The notes below the pieces were generated by a model. It did no database searches, had not been told where the DNA came from, and saw only the letters and a program-made list of their open reading frames with translations. This document shows positions 1-7,859 of a stretch of 64,000 bases of DNA, piece after piece (the first letter of the stretch is position 1; every line of letters begins with the position of its first letter). Location: the NCBI GenBank assembly GCA_002733645.1, contig NVWL01000009.1, positions 47,799 through 111,798 on the forward strand. The letters run 5' to 3'. A program made the position numbers and the translations under genes. Origin of the DNA: Oceanobacter sp. (lineage in GTDB: Bacteria > Pseudomonadota > Gammaproteobacteria > Pseudomonadales > Oceanobacteraceae).

Positions 1-584
1 GCAGCGTGCTGAGCAACGTCTTCCACACTGAGGTTAAACATCTCTCCAGAAGGGGAGTAACCCGCACAGGAAAGAAGCACCACGTTCTGTTGATCGAGCA
101 AGCTTTTAATCGCTTGGTGCTCAATACGCCGCACCTCGCCTGTATGTTGATAATCAACTCCGTTAATCACCCCTAAAGGCTTGGCGGTGACGAAGTTGCC
201 ACTCACCACACGAATGCGTGCGCCGTGCATTGGCGAGCCAGGCACACCGACCGATAAGCGTGATTCAATATCAGCCTTCACCATGCCGACCGCCGCTTTT
301 ACCGCACGCAGGGCTTCGCCATCCGTAATGCGCAAATCATTGTGGAATTGGCTGGTGATATCTAGGCGCTCAAGTACCGCATCAATTTGTGGGCGCGCGC
401 CGTGCACTAAGACCAGTCGCACGCCTAAGCTATTCAGCAACGCCATGTCTTGAACTAGTGTGTCGAAATTTGGATGCACCAAGGCATCGCCATCAAACAT
501 GATGACGAAGGTCTTACCTCTGTGTGCATTAATGTACGGCGATGATTGTCTGAACCATTGCACGTAAGCGGTGGTGTCGGTCAC
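1..584 (-). CDS. argA: N-acetylglutamate synthase ArgA (3' end cut off by window edge)
   Basis: First step of arginine synthesis: acetyl-CoA plus glutamate to N-acetylglutamate, cytoplasmic. The translation of the minus strand starts VTDTTAYVQWFRQSSPYIN and continues through an amino-acid-kinase-like domain (FVIMFDGDAL, VLVHGARPQID, LRITDGEALRAVK), which is the N-terminal regulatory half of classical ArgA. Only about 194 codons are inside the window; the C-terminal GNAT acetyltransferase domain lies beyond base 1. The start is taken as GTG at 584-582 because AAGGA stands about seven bases upstream and the next in-frame codon upstream that matters is a stop. argE is on the same strand upstream, separated by an oxidoreductase and a LysR gene. 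Family assignment is confident; completeness cannot be judged. Confidence 0.9.
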   Translation of the reverse strand, partial: MTDTTAYVQWFRQSSPYINAHRGKTFVIMFDGDALVHPNFDTLVQDMALLNSLGVRLVLVHGARPQIDAVLERLDITSQFHNDLRITDGEALRAVKAAVGMVKADIESRLSVGVPGSPMHGARIRVVSGNFVTAKPLGVINGVDYQHTGEVRRIEHQAIKSLLDQQNVVLLSCAGYSPSGEMFNLSVEDVAQHA

Positions 585-818
585 TGGGTCGTCCTTACTG
601 TGTCTGCCTTGATTTAATCATGCGCGGGCGTTCGACAAAAGCATTGCTAGTACCTTGTTTATTATCGATAGGGTTCTTTATTTTAAGAAATAATTAAAAG
701 TTATTGCCAATATTAAAAATATCGATTGGAGTAATATCTGGCATGAGCGCAGCATGGCCCTCTAATTTTTGCACAACGTTCCCTATTGCGTTTAGCGCTT
801 ATATCAGAGGAAATGACC

Positions 819-1943
819 ATGACTGATCTCTTTACCCCATACACATTAAAAAGTGTCACGCTGCGTAACCGCATTGCGGTGCCCCCTATGTGCCAATATA
901 TGGCCACAGACGGCGAAGTGAACTCTTGGCACTTGGGGCATTATCAATCACTGGCCAGAGGCGGTGCCGGGTTGGTGATTGTCGAAGCAACGGGGGTGGT
1001 TCCTGAGGGGCGGATTAGCCCGGCCTGTTTAGGGTTATGGAACGACCAGCAGGCGCAAGGGCTTGCTCAAGTTGCTGACTTAATTCGTGGTGAGGGCAGT
1101 GTGCCCGGTATCCAGATTGCTCATGCGGGGCGCAAAGCCAGTGCCAATTCTCCGTGGGAAGGAGATAACCATATTGCTGCTGATGATTCTCGTGGCTGGC
1201 AACCTGTCGGCCCTTCTGCTCTGGCCTTTGGTGGGGATCTGACGAGAGTGCCAGACGAGATGACGTCAGCTGATATCCAGCAAACAACGCAAGACTTTGT
1301 TGATGCTGCCATGCGTGCCCGTGATGCTGGTTTTGAGTGGTTAGAACTGCATTTTGCACATGGATATTTAGCTCAGAGTTTTTTCTCGCCTCACTCAAAT
1401 CAGCGCACGGATGAATACGGGGGTGATTACGCTGGACGTAGCCGCTTTTTACTTGAGACCTTACGTGCAGTTCGTCAGGTGTGGCCAGAGACGTTGCCTT
1501 TGACGATTCGCTTTGGCGTCATTGAATATGACGGACGAGATGAAGAGACCTTGGTTGAGTCTATTCAGTTGATACGCGATTTCAAAACGGAAGGCTGTGA
1601 TTTTGTCAGTGTGAGTGTGGGCTTTAATACGCCAACGGCAGAGATTCCTTGGGGGCCGGCTTTCTTAGCGCCCATTGCTCAACGAGTAAAAGAAGCGGCG
1701 AATATTCCCGTCGCTACGGCGTGGGGGTTAGGTGCGCCACGATTAGCGAATAAGGCGGTAAGCAGTGAGCAGATTGATCTGGCTATGATTGGCCGCGCAC
1801 ATCTGGAAAACCCATACTGGCCATTGCATGCTGCTCGCACGCTAGGTAAAGAGCGGCCTACGTGGGTGCTGCCAGCTCCTTACGCACATTGGTTGGAGCG
1901 CTATGCATCTGTGCCCGATTTACCCGAAACAGTCGTGAGTTAA
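819..1943 (+). CDS. Old yellow enzyme family NADH:flavin oxidoreductase (YqjM/XenA-like)
   Basis: FMN-dependent ene-reductase that uses NAD(P)H to reduce activated C=C bonds (quinones, enones, nitro compounds); natural substrate unknown. Visible motifs are the N-terminal LFTPYTLKSVTLRNRI and PPMCQYMA, the HAGRKAS loop typical of the YqjM/XenA class, and the OYE signature SPHSNQRTDEYGG near residue 190. ATG 819 (MTDLFTP) is chosen because AGAGG lies eight bases upstream; TTG 786 and ATG 813 are poorer. About 374 residues, normal for this class. Its 3' end overlaps the tail of the convergent LysR gene by 24 bases. It sits between argA and argE without being related to arginine synthesis, so it may be an insertion. 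Confidence 0.9.
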   Translation: MTDLFTPYTLKSVTLRNRIAVPPMCQYMATDGEVNSWHLGHYQSLARGGAGLVIVEATGVVPEGRISPACLGLWNDQQAQGLAQVADLIRGEGSVPGIQIAHAGRKASANSPWEGDNHIAADDSRGWQPVGPSALAFGGDLTRVPDEMTSADIQQTTQDFVDAAMRARDAGFEWLELHFAHGYLAQSFFSPHSNQRTDEYGGDYAGRSRFLLETLRAVRQVWPETLPLTIRFGVIEYDGRDEETLVESIQLIRDFKTEGCDFVSVSVGFNTPTAEIPWGPAFLAPIAQRVKEAANIPVATAWGLGAPRLANKAVSSEQIDLAMIGRAHLENPYWPLHAARTLGKERPTWVLPAPYAHWLERYASVPDLPETVVS

Positions 1944-2816
1944 CAACGCACGAAGCCATATCTGCGCAGGGTCGTGGTTGGTACGTTCATGCCACACCGC
2001 GACCTTGGTAAATCCGGGAATATCCAAAGGAGGCATTGAAACTGTCAGCCCTTGCATGTCATCAAAGGTGCGGGATGGTGCCACAGCAATAAGGTCGGTA
2101 GAAAGAAGCAAATCGTTTAACACCATAAAGCTAGGCACCGAGACGGCGACATGCCGTGAGCGGCCCAGCTTTGCTAGCGCTCGGTCCGTATCTCCCATAA
2201 AAGCCCCGCCATAGTAAGAAACCAACGCATGATTGAGCTGACAGAATTGATCCAGTGATAATGGTAAGTCTACTGAAGACGAATGATCGGTTCGCATTGC
2301 AAAGGCGTAGTGTTCCTCGAATAGAGGCTGAACGAAACACCCTTCTGGTGCGTTTGACTCTGACATTAAGGCTAAATCAATTTCGCCTCGCTCAAGTTGT
2401 CGGCCGACTAGGGTGTCTTCTATCTGAGTCACGCTGACTCGAATGCCCGGAGCTAGCGCCTGTAATTTTTTAATTAATGGTGTGAGCACATTACGCATCG
2501 CGTAATCGGTGGCCGCGACTTTAAGCGTGAGCTTGGCTTCCGCAGGGACAAAAGCGTCCGCTGTCATTATGTCGCGAATATCAGCAAGCACACGCTTGAC
2601 GGGGGCTGCTAAGGATTCCGCTCTGGGCGTGGGAATGATGCCGTGTTGTGCCCGAATAAATAAGGGGTCATCAAAGCAGTCACGTAAGCGAGTTAACATG
2701 CCACTTACGGCAGGCTGACTTACGGCTAAACGGTCTGCGGCGCGAGTGACATTACGCTCATCCATCAGCACATCGAAAGCTTTCAGTAGGTTGAAATCAA
2801 CGTGGCGCAGGCTCAT
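1920..2816 (-). CDS. LysR-family transcriptional regulator
   Basis: 298-residue regulator with the canonical LysR plan: N-terminal winged helix-turn-helix (FNLLKAFDVLMDERNVTRAA then SQPAVSGMLTRLR, residues 6-45) followed by a periplasmic-binding-protein-like effector domain. The opening pattern resembles the NodD/SyrM-like group. It lies six bases downstream of argE on the same strand, so it is probably co-transcribed with it, and it runs tail to tail into the ene-reductase gene with a 24-base overlap. It is therefore not in the usual divergent arrangement with a target, and the regulated gene cannot be named from context. Effector unknown. Confidence 0.88.
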   Translation of the reverse strand: MSLRHVDFNLLKAFDVLMDERNVTRAADRLAVSQPAVSGMLTRLRDCFDDPLFIRAQHGIIPTPRAESLAAPVKRVLADIRDIMTADAFVPAEAKLTLKVAATDYAMRNVLTPLIKKLQALAPGIRVSVTQIEDTLVGRQLERGEIDLALMSESNAPEGCFVQPLFEEHYAFAMRTDHSSSVDLPLSLDQFCQLNHALVSYYGGAFMGDTDRALAKLGRSRHVAVSVPSFMVLNDLLLSTDLIAVAPSRTFDDMQGLTVSMPPLDIPGFTKVAVWHERTNHDPAQIWLRALLTHDCFG

Positions 2817-2822
2817 GGGAGG

Positions 2823-3983
2823 TTATGTCGCCGGCGTCTGACAAAAGTGCGTAATCAAATTACGCAGCAGATCAACGCAGGGTTCAACCTGATCCAGTGC
2901 TAAATACTCATCCACTTGGTGTGCTTGGTCGATATTGCCCGGCCCAAGGATGAGGGTTTCCATCCCTAAATTCTGTAAAAAGGGCGCTTCAGTGGCGTAG
3001 TTCACCGCAGCACTGGTGTGGCCGGTAAACTTTTCGGCCATTTGCACCAGTGCGCTATTCGCTTGCTCTTCAAACGGATCAATACCGGGGAAGAGGGCTT
3101 CCAGCGTTAACTCAACGTTATTTTGTGCGGCAATGGGTGACATGCGTTGGCGAATCTCATGGCGAAGGTCGTCGTTACTCATCCCTGGTAGCGCCCGAAG
3201 ATCAAAGGCCAGTTCACAGCTTCCGCAAATGCGATTGGGATTATCACCGCCATGCACACAGCCTAAATTCAACGTCGGTGTTTGTACCGCGAAATGTGCA
3301 TTTTGAAAGCGTCCTGCGAGGTCGTGGCGTAACGTTTTTAGTTCGCCCATTACATCGTGTAGGGCGTCTAAGGCATTAAGACCTAGCGCAGGGTTGGAAG
3401 AGTGCCCCGCTTTGCCGGTGATGCGAATGGTCTCCATCATGATGCCTTTGTGCATCCGAATAGGTTTTAAGCTGGTTGGCTCGCCTACAACGGCATAGCG
3501 GCCATTAATACCAGTGCTGTGGCTAAGGGCACGTGCGCCACTCATTGAACTTTCTTCGTCGGCGGTGGCGAGAATCATTAATGGCTGGTGGAAGGTTTTG
3601 CTGTGTGCGAGGCATTGTTCCATCGCATCAAGCGCTAACGCAAAAAAGCCTTTCATATCACAGGTGCCTAAGCCGAAGAGCTTGTTGTCGCGCTCGGTGA
3701 CGGTAAACGGATCAGACTGCCATTTTTCAGGATTGCACGGTACGGTGTCGGTATGGCCGCTTAATACTAAGCCGCCGGGGCCGCTGCCGTAAGTTGCTAG
3801 CATATTAAACTTACCCGGATGGTCTTGAACCGGCATAATAGCGACTTCAAATCCGAGGTCACGACACCAGTTAGCCAATAGATGAATCACACCTTCGTTG
3901 CTTTCATCGTATTCGGGCAATACGGAACTGATGCTATTTTCTGCAATTAATGCGGAGAGTTTGTTTAACGTATCAGGACGCAC
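2823..3983 (-). CDS. argE: Acetylornithine deacetylase ArgE
   Basis: M20-family zinc hydrolase that removes acetate from N-acetylornithine to give ornithine. Metal and catalytic motifs are in order: VLSGHTDTVP (His and following Asp) near residue 76, LFGLGTCDMKGF with the bridging Asp near 110, ATADEESSMSG with the catalytic and metal-binding Glu pair near 140, and a late His in GNIDQAHQVDE. 386 residues, normal length. It starts with GTG at 3983, preceded by GGTGAGG. Having an acetylornithine deacetylase plus a classical argA implies the linear, non-recycling arginine route. It is divergent from the CYTH gene with only 45 bases between them, so promoters must overlap. Confidence 0.93.
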   Translation of the reverse strand: MRPDTLNKLSALIAENSISSVLPEYDESNEGVIHLLANWCRDLGFEVAIMPVQDHPGKFNMLATYGSGPGGLVLSGHTDTVPCNPEKWQSDPFTVTERDNKLFGLGTCDMKGFFALALDAMEQCLAHSKTFHQPLMILATADEESSMSGARALSHSTGINGRYAVVGEPTSLKPIRMHKGIMMETIRITGKAGHSSNPALGLNALDALHDVMGELKTLRHDLAGRFQNAHFAVQTPTLNLGCVHGGDNPNRICGSCELAFDLRALPGMSNDDLRHEIRQRMSPIAAQNNVELTLEALFPGIDPFEEQANSALVQMAEKFTGHTSAAVNYATEAPFLQNLGMETLILGPGNIDQAHQVDEYLALDQVEPCVDLLRNLITHFCQTPAT

Positions 3984-4028
3984 AGCGACCTCACCAAAAA
4001 TGTTAGTTAAGGCGAAGACAATAGCGCG

Positions 4029-5072
4029 ATGGCAAAAGAAATAGAACTGAAACTGCGTTTAGCGACCGAGAGTACTGAGCAGTTAGCAGAATGGCTAGAT
4101 CAACACGCAGTGGCAGGTCGACAATCGAAACTCCTGAACGATTATTACGACACACCGAACTTAGCACTGGCGCGGCTGCGGGCGGCGTTACGTATTCGGA
4201 CGTCGGAAGATGGCTATGAGCAAACACTCAAAACCCGCCGCGCTTCTGAAGCTGCCGTGCAGGTACGCAATGAATGGAATTGGCGTTTGCGCGATAACGC
4301 TTTAAACCATGATTTATTACGCTCTGACAAGGTGGGCGATCAATGGCCTGTTGAAGCGGACATGTCAGAATTAGAGGTTGTCTTCTCGACGAATTTCCGT
4401 CGTCGTCGCTGGATCTGGAAACATGAAGACGCTGAAGTGGAGGTGGTTATTGATCAGGGCGAAATTCAAGCTAATGATCAGTTGCAACCTTTATGCGAAA
4501 CCGAACTCGAAGTTGTTGCCGGGCACGCTGAATCATTATGGGGGTTGCTTGAGCAAATGCAGCAACAGGCGGCATTGTGGTTGAGTGATGTTTCCAAAGC
4601 TGAGCGCGGCTATCGTTTGGCGGGTGTAGCCCAGTTGCTTGATAACAATGAAGACGATGCGCCGAGTCAGGCCGATTCTAGTGCGGAGGTCATGACTAAT
4701 ACCCTGTTTGATTTTCAGCGCGCGTGTGAAGGTGTGGTGTGGGATGAGCAGAACACTCAGAGTATCTGGCTCGCAGGTTATCCGCTGTGGTGTTTGCTGC
4801 CTGAGCAGCAGCGTGCGCCATTAACGCATTTATTGTGTGAGCTGTCCGCAGGCACACAGACCGAACTGCAGGAATCGGTCAGCTTGGCCATGGACCTCAC
4901 GTCGATTACCCGTTCTGTGGCACAAATGAGTACTGAGTCGCAGCTTTCGGTAAGAGAGTGTTCAGCAACACTGGCCGAGGCTCGCAGGCAAGTGTTGGAT
5001 ATGATTGAATGCATTAAGACCGACAATATAACGAACCCCATTAGCGAACTACTTACCTTAATTAGGGATTGA
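4029..5072 (+). CDS. CYTH-domain protein (YgiF-like inorganic triphosphatase family)
   Basis: 347-residue cytoplasmic protein. The first ~200 residues are a CYTH domain with the ExExK start (EIELKLRLA), basic RAALRIRTSEDG and QTLKTRRASE strands and acidic EVEVVIDQGEI, the tunnel residues that bind triphosphate and metal. Family members hydrolyse tripolyphosphate or make cAMP; with this architecture triphosphatase is likelier. The C-terminal ~145 residues occupy the place of the CHAD domain of E. coli YgiF but are shorter and lack the repeated conserved histidines expected of CHAD, so this half is either degenerate or different. The gene ends three bases before the GspE-like ATPase, implying one transcript. 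Confidence 0.8.
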   Translation: MAKEIELKLRLATESTEQLAEWLDQHAVAGRQSKLLNDYYDTPNLALARLRAALRIRTSEDGYEQTLKTRRASEAAVQVRNEWNWRLRDNALNHDLLRSDKVGDQWPVEADMSELEVVFSTNFRRRRWIWKHEDAEVEVVIDQGEIQANDQLQPLCETELEVVAGHAESLWGLLEQMQQQAALWLSDVSKAERGYRLAGVAQLLDNNEDDAPSQADSSAEVMTNTLFDFQRACEGVVWDEQNTQSIWLAGYPLWCLLPEQQRAPLTHLLCELSAGTQTELQESVSLAMDLTSITRSVAQMSTESQLSVRECSATLAEARRQVLDMIECIKTDNITNPISELLTLIRD

Positions 5073-5075
5073 TTC

Positions 5076-6854
5076 ATGCAGGCTAGTGCCGACCGGACGC
5101 TTACGTTATCAACACTCGTCGAAGATCTACGTCGTGATGGCTTGCTCAATGATGAAGATCACTCGTTAGCTCAATCCATTCGTCGCGGCCCGGATGACAC
5201 AAAACTGCACCCGATCACCATGATTGCTCGTCAAGGGTATAAAGATGCTCGTACTCAAGGAAAGGTGCTGAGTGAGCAAGTGCTGGTGGAGTGGTTAGCC
5301 GGACGCGAAAACATGGAATGTTACGCGATTGATCCGCTCGAAATTAATGTCACCGCTGTCACGGATGTGATGTCGTACGCGTTTTCAGAGCGGCATCAAA
5401 TACTTGCTGTGAAAGTGTCAAAGGATGAAGTGGTCGTGGCCTGTGCCGAGCCTCATATGAAAGGCTGGCAACCGGATCTTGAGCATGTCACACGTCGTCA
5501 AATTAAGCGTGTTCTGACAAGCCCTTCAGAGATTAGCCGTTATCGCGTTGAGTTTTATCAACTCGCTAACTCCGTATCAAAAGCACGAAGCAGCAGTGAC
5601 GGAATTAGTTCAGTTCAAAACCTTGAATCTATGCTGGAGCTGGGAAAAGCCAAAGCCCCAGACGCCAATGACGAACACATCGTTAATATTGTGGACTGGT
5701 TGCTGCAGTACGCCTTTGATCAGCGTGCCAGTGATATTCATTTAGAGCCCCGCCGGGAATTGACTCACGTACGCTTTCGTATTGATGGCGTGCTGCACAA
5801 TGTTTATGAATTACCTGCTGCGGTGGGAATGGCAGTCATTGCGCGAGTGAAATCGCTTGGGCGCATGAATATCGCGGAAAAGCGTAAGCCACAAGACAGC
5901 CGTCTAAAAACTAAAACCCCAGAAGGCGAAGAGGTGGAGCTACGTTTATCGACCTTGCCCACCGCCTTTGGTGAGAAGATGGTGATGCGGGTGTTTGATC
6001 CGCAAATGCTGATGCGTAGCTTCTCCGAAATGGGCTTCGCTAAAGAAGACCGCCGTCGTTGGTCGGAGATGACCAAAAACAATCACGGCATTATTTTTGT
6101 CACCGGCCCGACAGGCTCAGGTAAAACCACCACCCTGTATTCCACGTTACGTCAATTAGCGACCAGCGAAGTGAACGTATCGACCATTGAAGATCCAATA
6201 GAAATGGTGGAGCCAGCGTTTAACCAAATGCAGGTGAATCGCCAAATTGATCTAACCTTTGCGTCTGGTGTGAGGGCACTAATGCGTCAAGACCCAGACA
6301 TCATCATGGTGGGCGAGGTGCGCGATTTAGAAACCGCCGAAATAGCGGTGCAAGCAGCGTTGACAGGTCACTTAGTGTTATCGACCTTGCATACCAATGA
6401 TGCGCCGTCGGCGTTCACGCGTTTGCAGGAGTTAGGTTTGCCCTCATACTTAATTCGTTCCAGTGTGATTGGGGTGATGGCTCAACGTTTAGTACGTACT
6501 CTGTGTCCGCACTGCAAAGAAAAACAAGACGTTGATGAGCGTGCATGGAAGCAACTAACGGCGCCTTGGTTGGTGAAAACGCCACCCTTCATCTATGGTG
6601 CAAAAGGGTGTCTGGAGTGCCGTGGGACTGGCTACATGGGTCGCATGGGGATTTACGAAGTCATGCCATTGACGGAAAACCTTGAGCCACTTATCCACGA
6701 AAGTACCGATCAGCAAAAGCTGAGGCAAGCGGCCATGAAAGAAGGCATGCATAGCCTTAGATTAAGCGGTGCGCATAAAGTGGCTGCGGGCATGACCACC
6801 ATCGCAGAAGTCATGCGCGTTGCACCGGCAACACGATTGAATAATCAGGGCTGA
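5076..6854 (+). CDS. GspE/PilB-family secretion/pilus ATPase (orphan)
   Basis: 592-residue hexameric secretion ATPase of the type II secretion/type IV pilus family. An N-terminal MshEN/GspE-N-like domain (about 1-190) is followed by the ATPase: SDIHLEPRRE with the Arg-rich region near 220, Walker A GPTGSGKTTTL near 345, Asp box STIEDPIE, Walker B QDPDIIMVGEVRD near 410, His box STLHTNDAPS, and a zinc-type CPHC ... CLECRGTGYMGRMGIYE module near 475-525. All catalytic motifs are intact. No other secretion or pilus genes are nearby; it follows the CYTH gene by three bases, so it is an orphan ATPase and the machine it drives is unknown. Confidence 0.88.
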   Translation: MQASADRTLTLSTLVEDLRRDGLLNDEDHSLAQSIRRGPDDTKLHPITMIARQGYKDARTQGKVLSEQVLVEWLAGRENMECYAIDPLEINVTAVTDVMSYAFSERHQILAVKVSKDEVVVACAEPHMKGWQPDLEHVTRRQIKRVLTSPSEISRYRVEFYQLANSVSKARSSSDGISSVQNLESMLELGKAKAPDANDEHIVNIVDWLLQYAFDQRASDIHLEPRRELTHVRFRIDGVLHNVYELPAAVGMAVIARVKSLGRMNIAEKRKPQDSRLKTKTPEGEEVELRLSTLPTAFGEKMVMRVFDPQMLMRSFSEMGFAKEDRRRWSEMTKNNHGIIFVTGPTGSGKTTTLYSTLRQLATSEVNVSTIEDPIEMVEPAFNQMQVNRQIDLTFASGVRALMRQDPDIIMVGEVRDLETAEIAVQAALTGHLVLSTLHTNDAPSAFTRLQELGLPSYLIRSSVIGVMAQRLVRTLCPHCKEKQDVDERAWKQLTAPWLVKTPPFIYGAKGCLECRGTGYMGRMGIYEVMPLTENLEPLIHESTDQQKLRQAAMKEGMHSLRLSGAHKVAAGMTTIAEVMRVAPATRLNNQG

Positions 6855-6912
6855 CGCGCGAGAATGCGCGCAGGTGAAATAAATCCATATAAACAGTAGT
6901 GGCAGTAGAATT

Positions 6913-7404
6913 GTGAGTATTGAACTTCCCCCTATCATCGACGTCGAAGCGTCCGGCTTTGGCCGAGGCAGCTATCCGATTGAAATCGGGTTTGCGCTCG
7001 AGGATCGGGAGGTGCACAGCTACTTAATAAAGCCACAGCCAAGCTGGACGCATTGGAGTGACGAAGCTCAGGCCATTCACGGCATCAGTCGTGAGCAATT
7101 GCAGTCAGATGGATTAAGCGTGCGTGATGTTGCGCTTCTCCTCAATGATCACCTATACAATAAAACGCTTTATTCAGATGCTTGGAGCTTTGATAGCTCG
7201 TGGATTGGCCGCTTGTTTGACGAGGCCGAGCTTGTACAGCGTTTTCGTATAGAAACCATCAATAAGCTGCTCGACTATGAACAGATGGAAAGCTGGCAGG
7301 GCACCAAAGAAAGCCTCTGGGAAGAACTAGAGGTAAATCGACATCGTGCGGCGAATGATGTGAAAGTACTGCAAGAAACCTTTCGAAGAGTCACTGACCG
7401 TTAA
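6913..7404 (+). CDS. DEDDh-type 3'-5' exonuclease-like protein
   Basis: 163-residue protein with an RNase H-like exonuclease fold. Motif I is DVEASGFG (Asp and Glu metal ligands, residues 9-11), the middle contains DAWSFDSSWIGRLFD (motif II Asp), and the C-terminal HRAANDV gives the His and Asp of motif III in the DEDDh order. This resembles small stand-alone proofreading or RNA exonucleases (epsilon-like), but the substrate is not determinable. It begins with GTG at 6913 with only a weak ribosome-binding sequence and lies 58 bases after the GspE-like gene, so it may be the last gene of that transcript. Confidence 0.75.
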   Translation: MSIELPPIIDVEASGFGRGSYPIEIGFALEDREVHSYLIKPQPSWTHWSDEAQAIHGISREQLQSDGLSVRDVALLLNDHLYNKTLYSDAWSFDSSWIGRLFDEAELVQRFRIETINKLLDYEQMESWQGTKESLWEELEVNRHRAANDVKVLQETFRRVTDR

Positions 7405-7859
7405 GTTTGTACGACATATTGGCCCTTTAACAATGTATTAACTGATTTTGTGCCATACTTTTTCCTGATGAAATAGTAAAGTTGGTGGCGCAATATATCC
7501 CTTCTCTGTACTCAAATACTCCTAAGCCACTTCCTGTTTTTTTTATGAATATTCATCCAGAGTGTCCTTATTCGGGTTATATTCGGCCACGAATGGACAT
7601 GCATGATATTTATTTGGCGAATAAAAACACAAAATGTGTTGATTGGTGTCAAATGTCATCCTAACTTTTTGGTTGGATTTGACAATGTGGTAGACAAAAA
7701 GCGACATACTGTCTGTCGGTGGAAAGATTGGCTGTGTCCTTACCTGTCAAACTTCGATTTATTGAAAAATAAGTCAACTCTGAAACGTTAAATCAAATAG
7801 ACACATGGTTCACTACTCTACGACTAAAACGTCAAAAATAATAAAACACGGAGATAACC
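7405..7859. other. 455-bp intergenic leader before the haem dioxygenase gene
   Basis: AT-rich stretch without a convincing gene; the short open frames in it have no good ribosome-binding sites or recognisable domains. It contains an imperfect inverted repeat at 7647-7684, and CGGAG at the end just before the ATG at 7860 serves as ribosome-binding site. The length suggests a long regulated promoter or leader for the downstream gene. Confidence 0.6.
7647..7684. promoter_or_regulatory. Imperfect inverted repeat upstream of haem dioxygenase
   Basis: TGTCAAAT on the left pairs with ATTTGACA on the right; inside, a five-base bulge is followed by a second pairing block (CC-AAC with GTT-GG) around a TTTTT loop. 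The right arm contains TTGACA, a perfect -35 hexamer, although no well-spaced -10 follows. It could be an operator or a transcript hairpin. Seen directly; function is inference. Confidence 0.4.

Noticed and set aside
7482..7791. Two short open frames of about 60 codons in the leader of the haem dioxygenase
   Set aside because: They overlap each other, have no good ribosome-binding site and no recognisable domain; more likely chance open frames.
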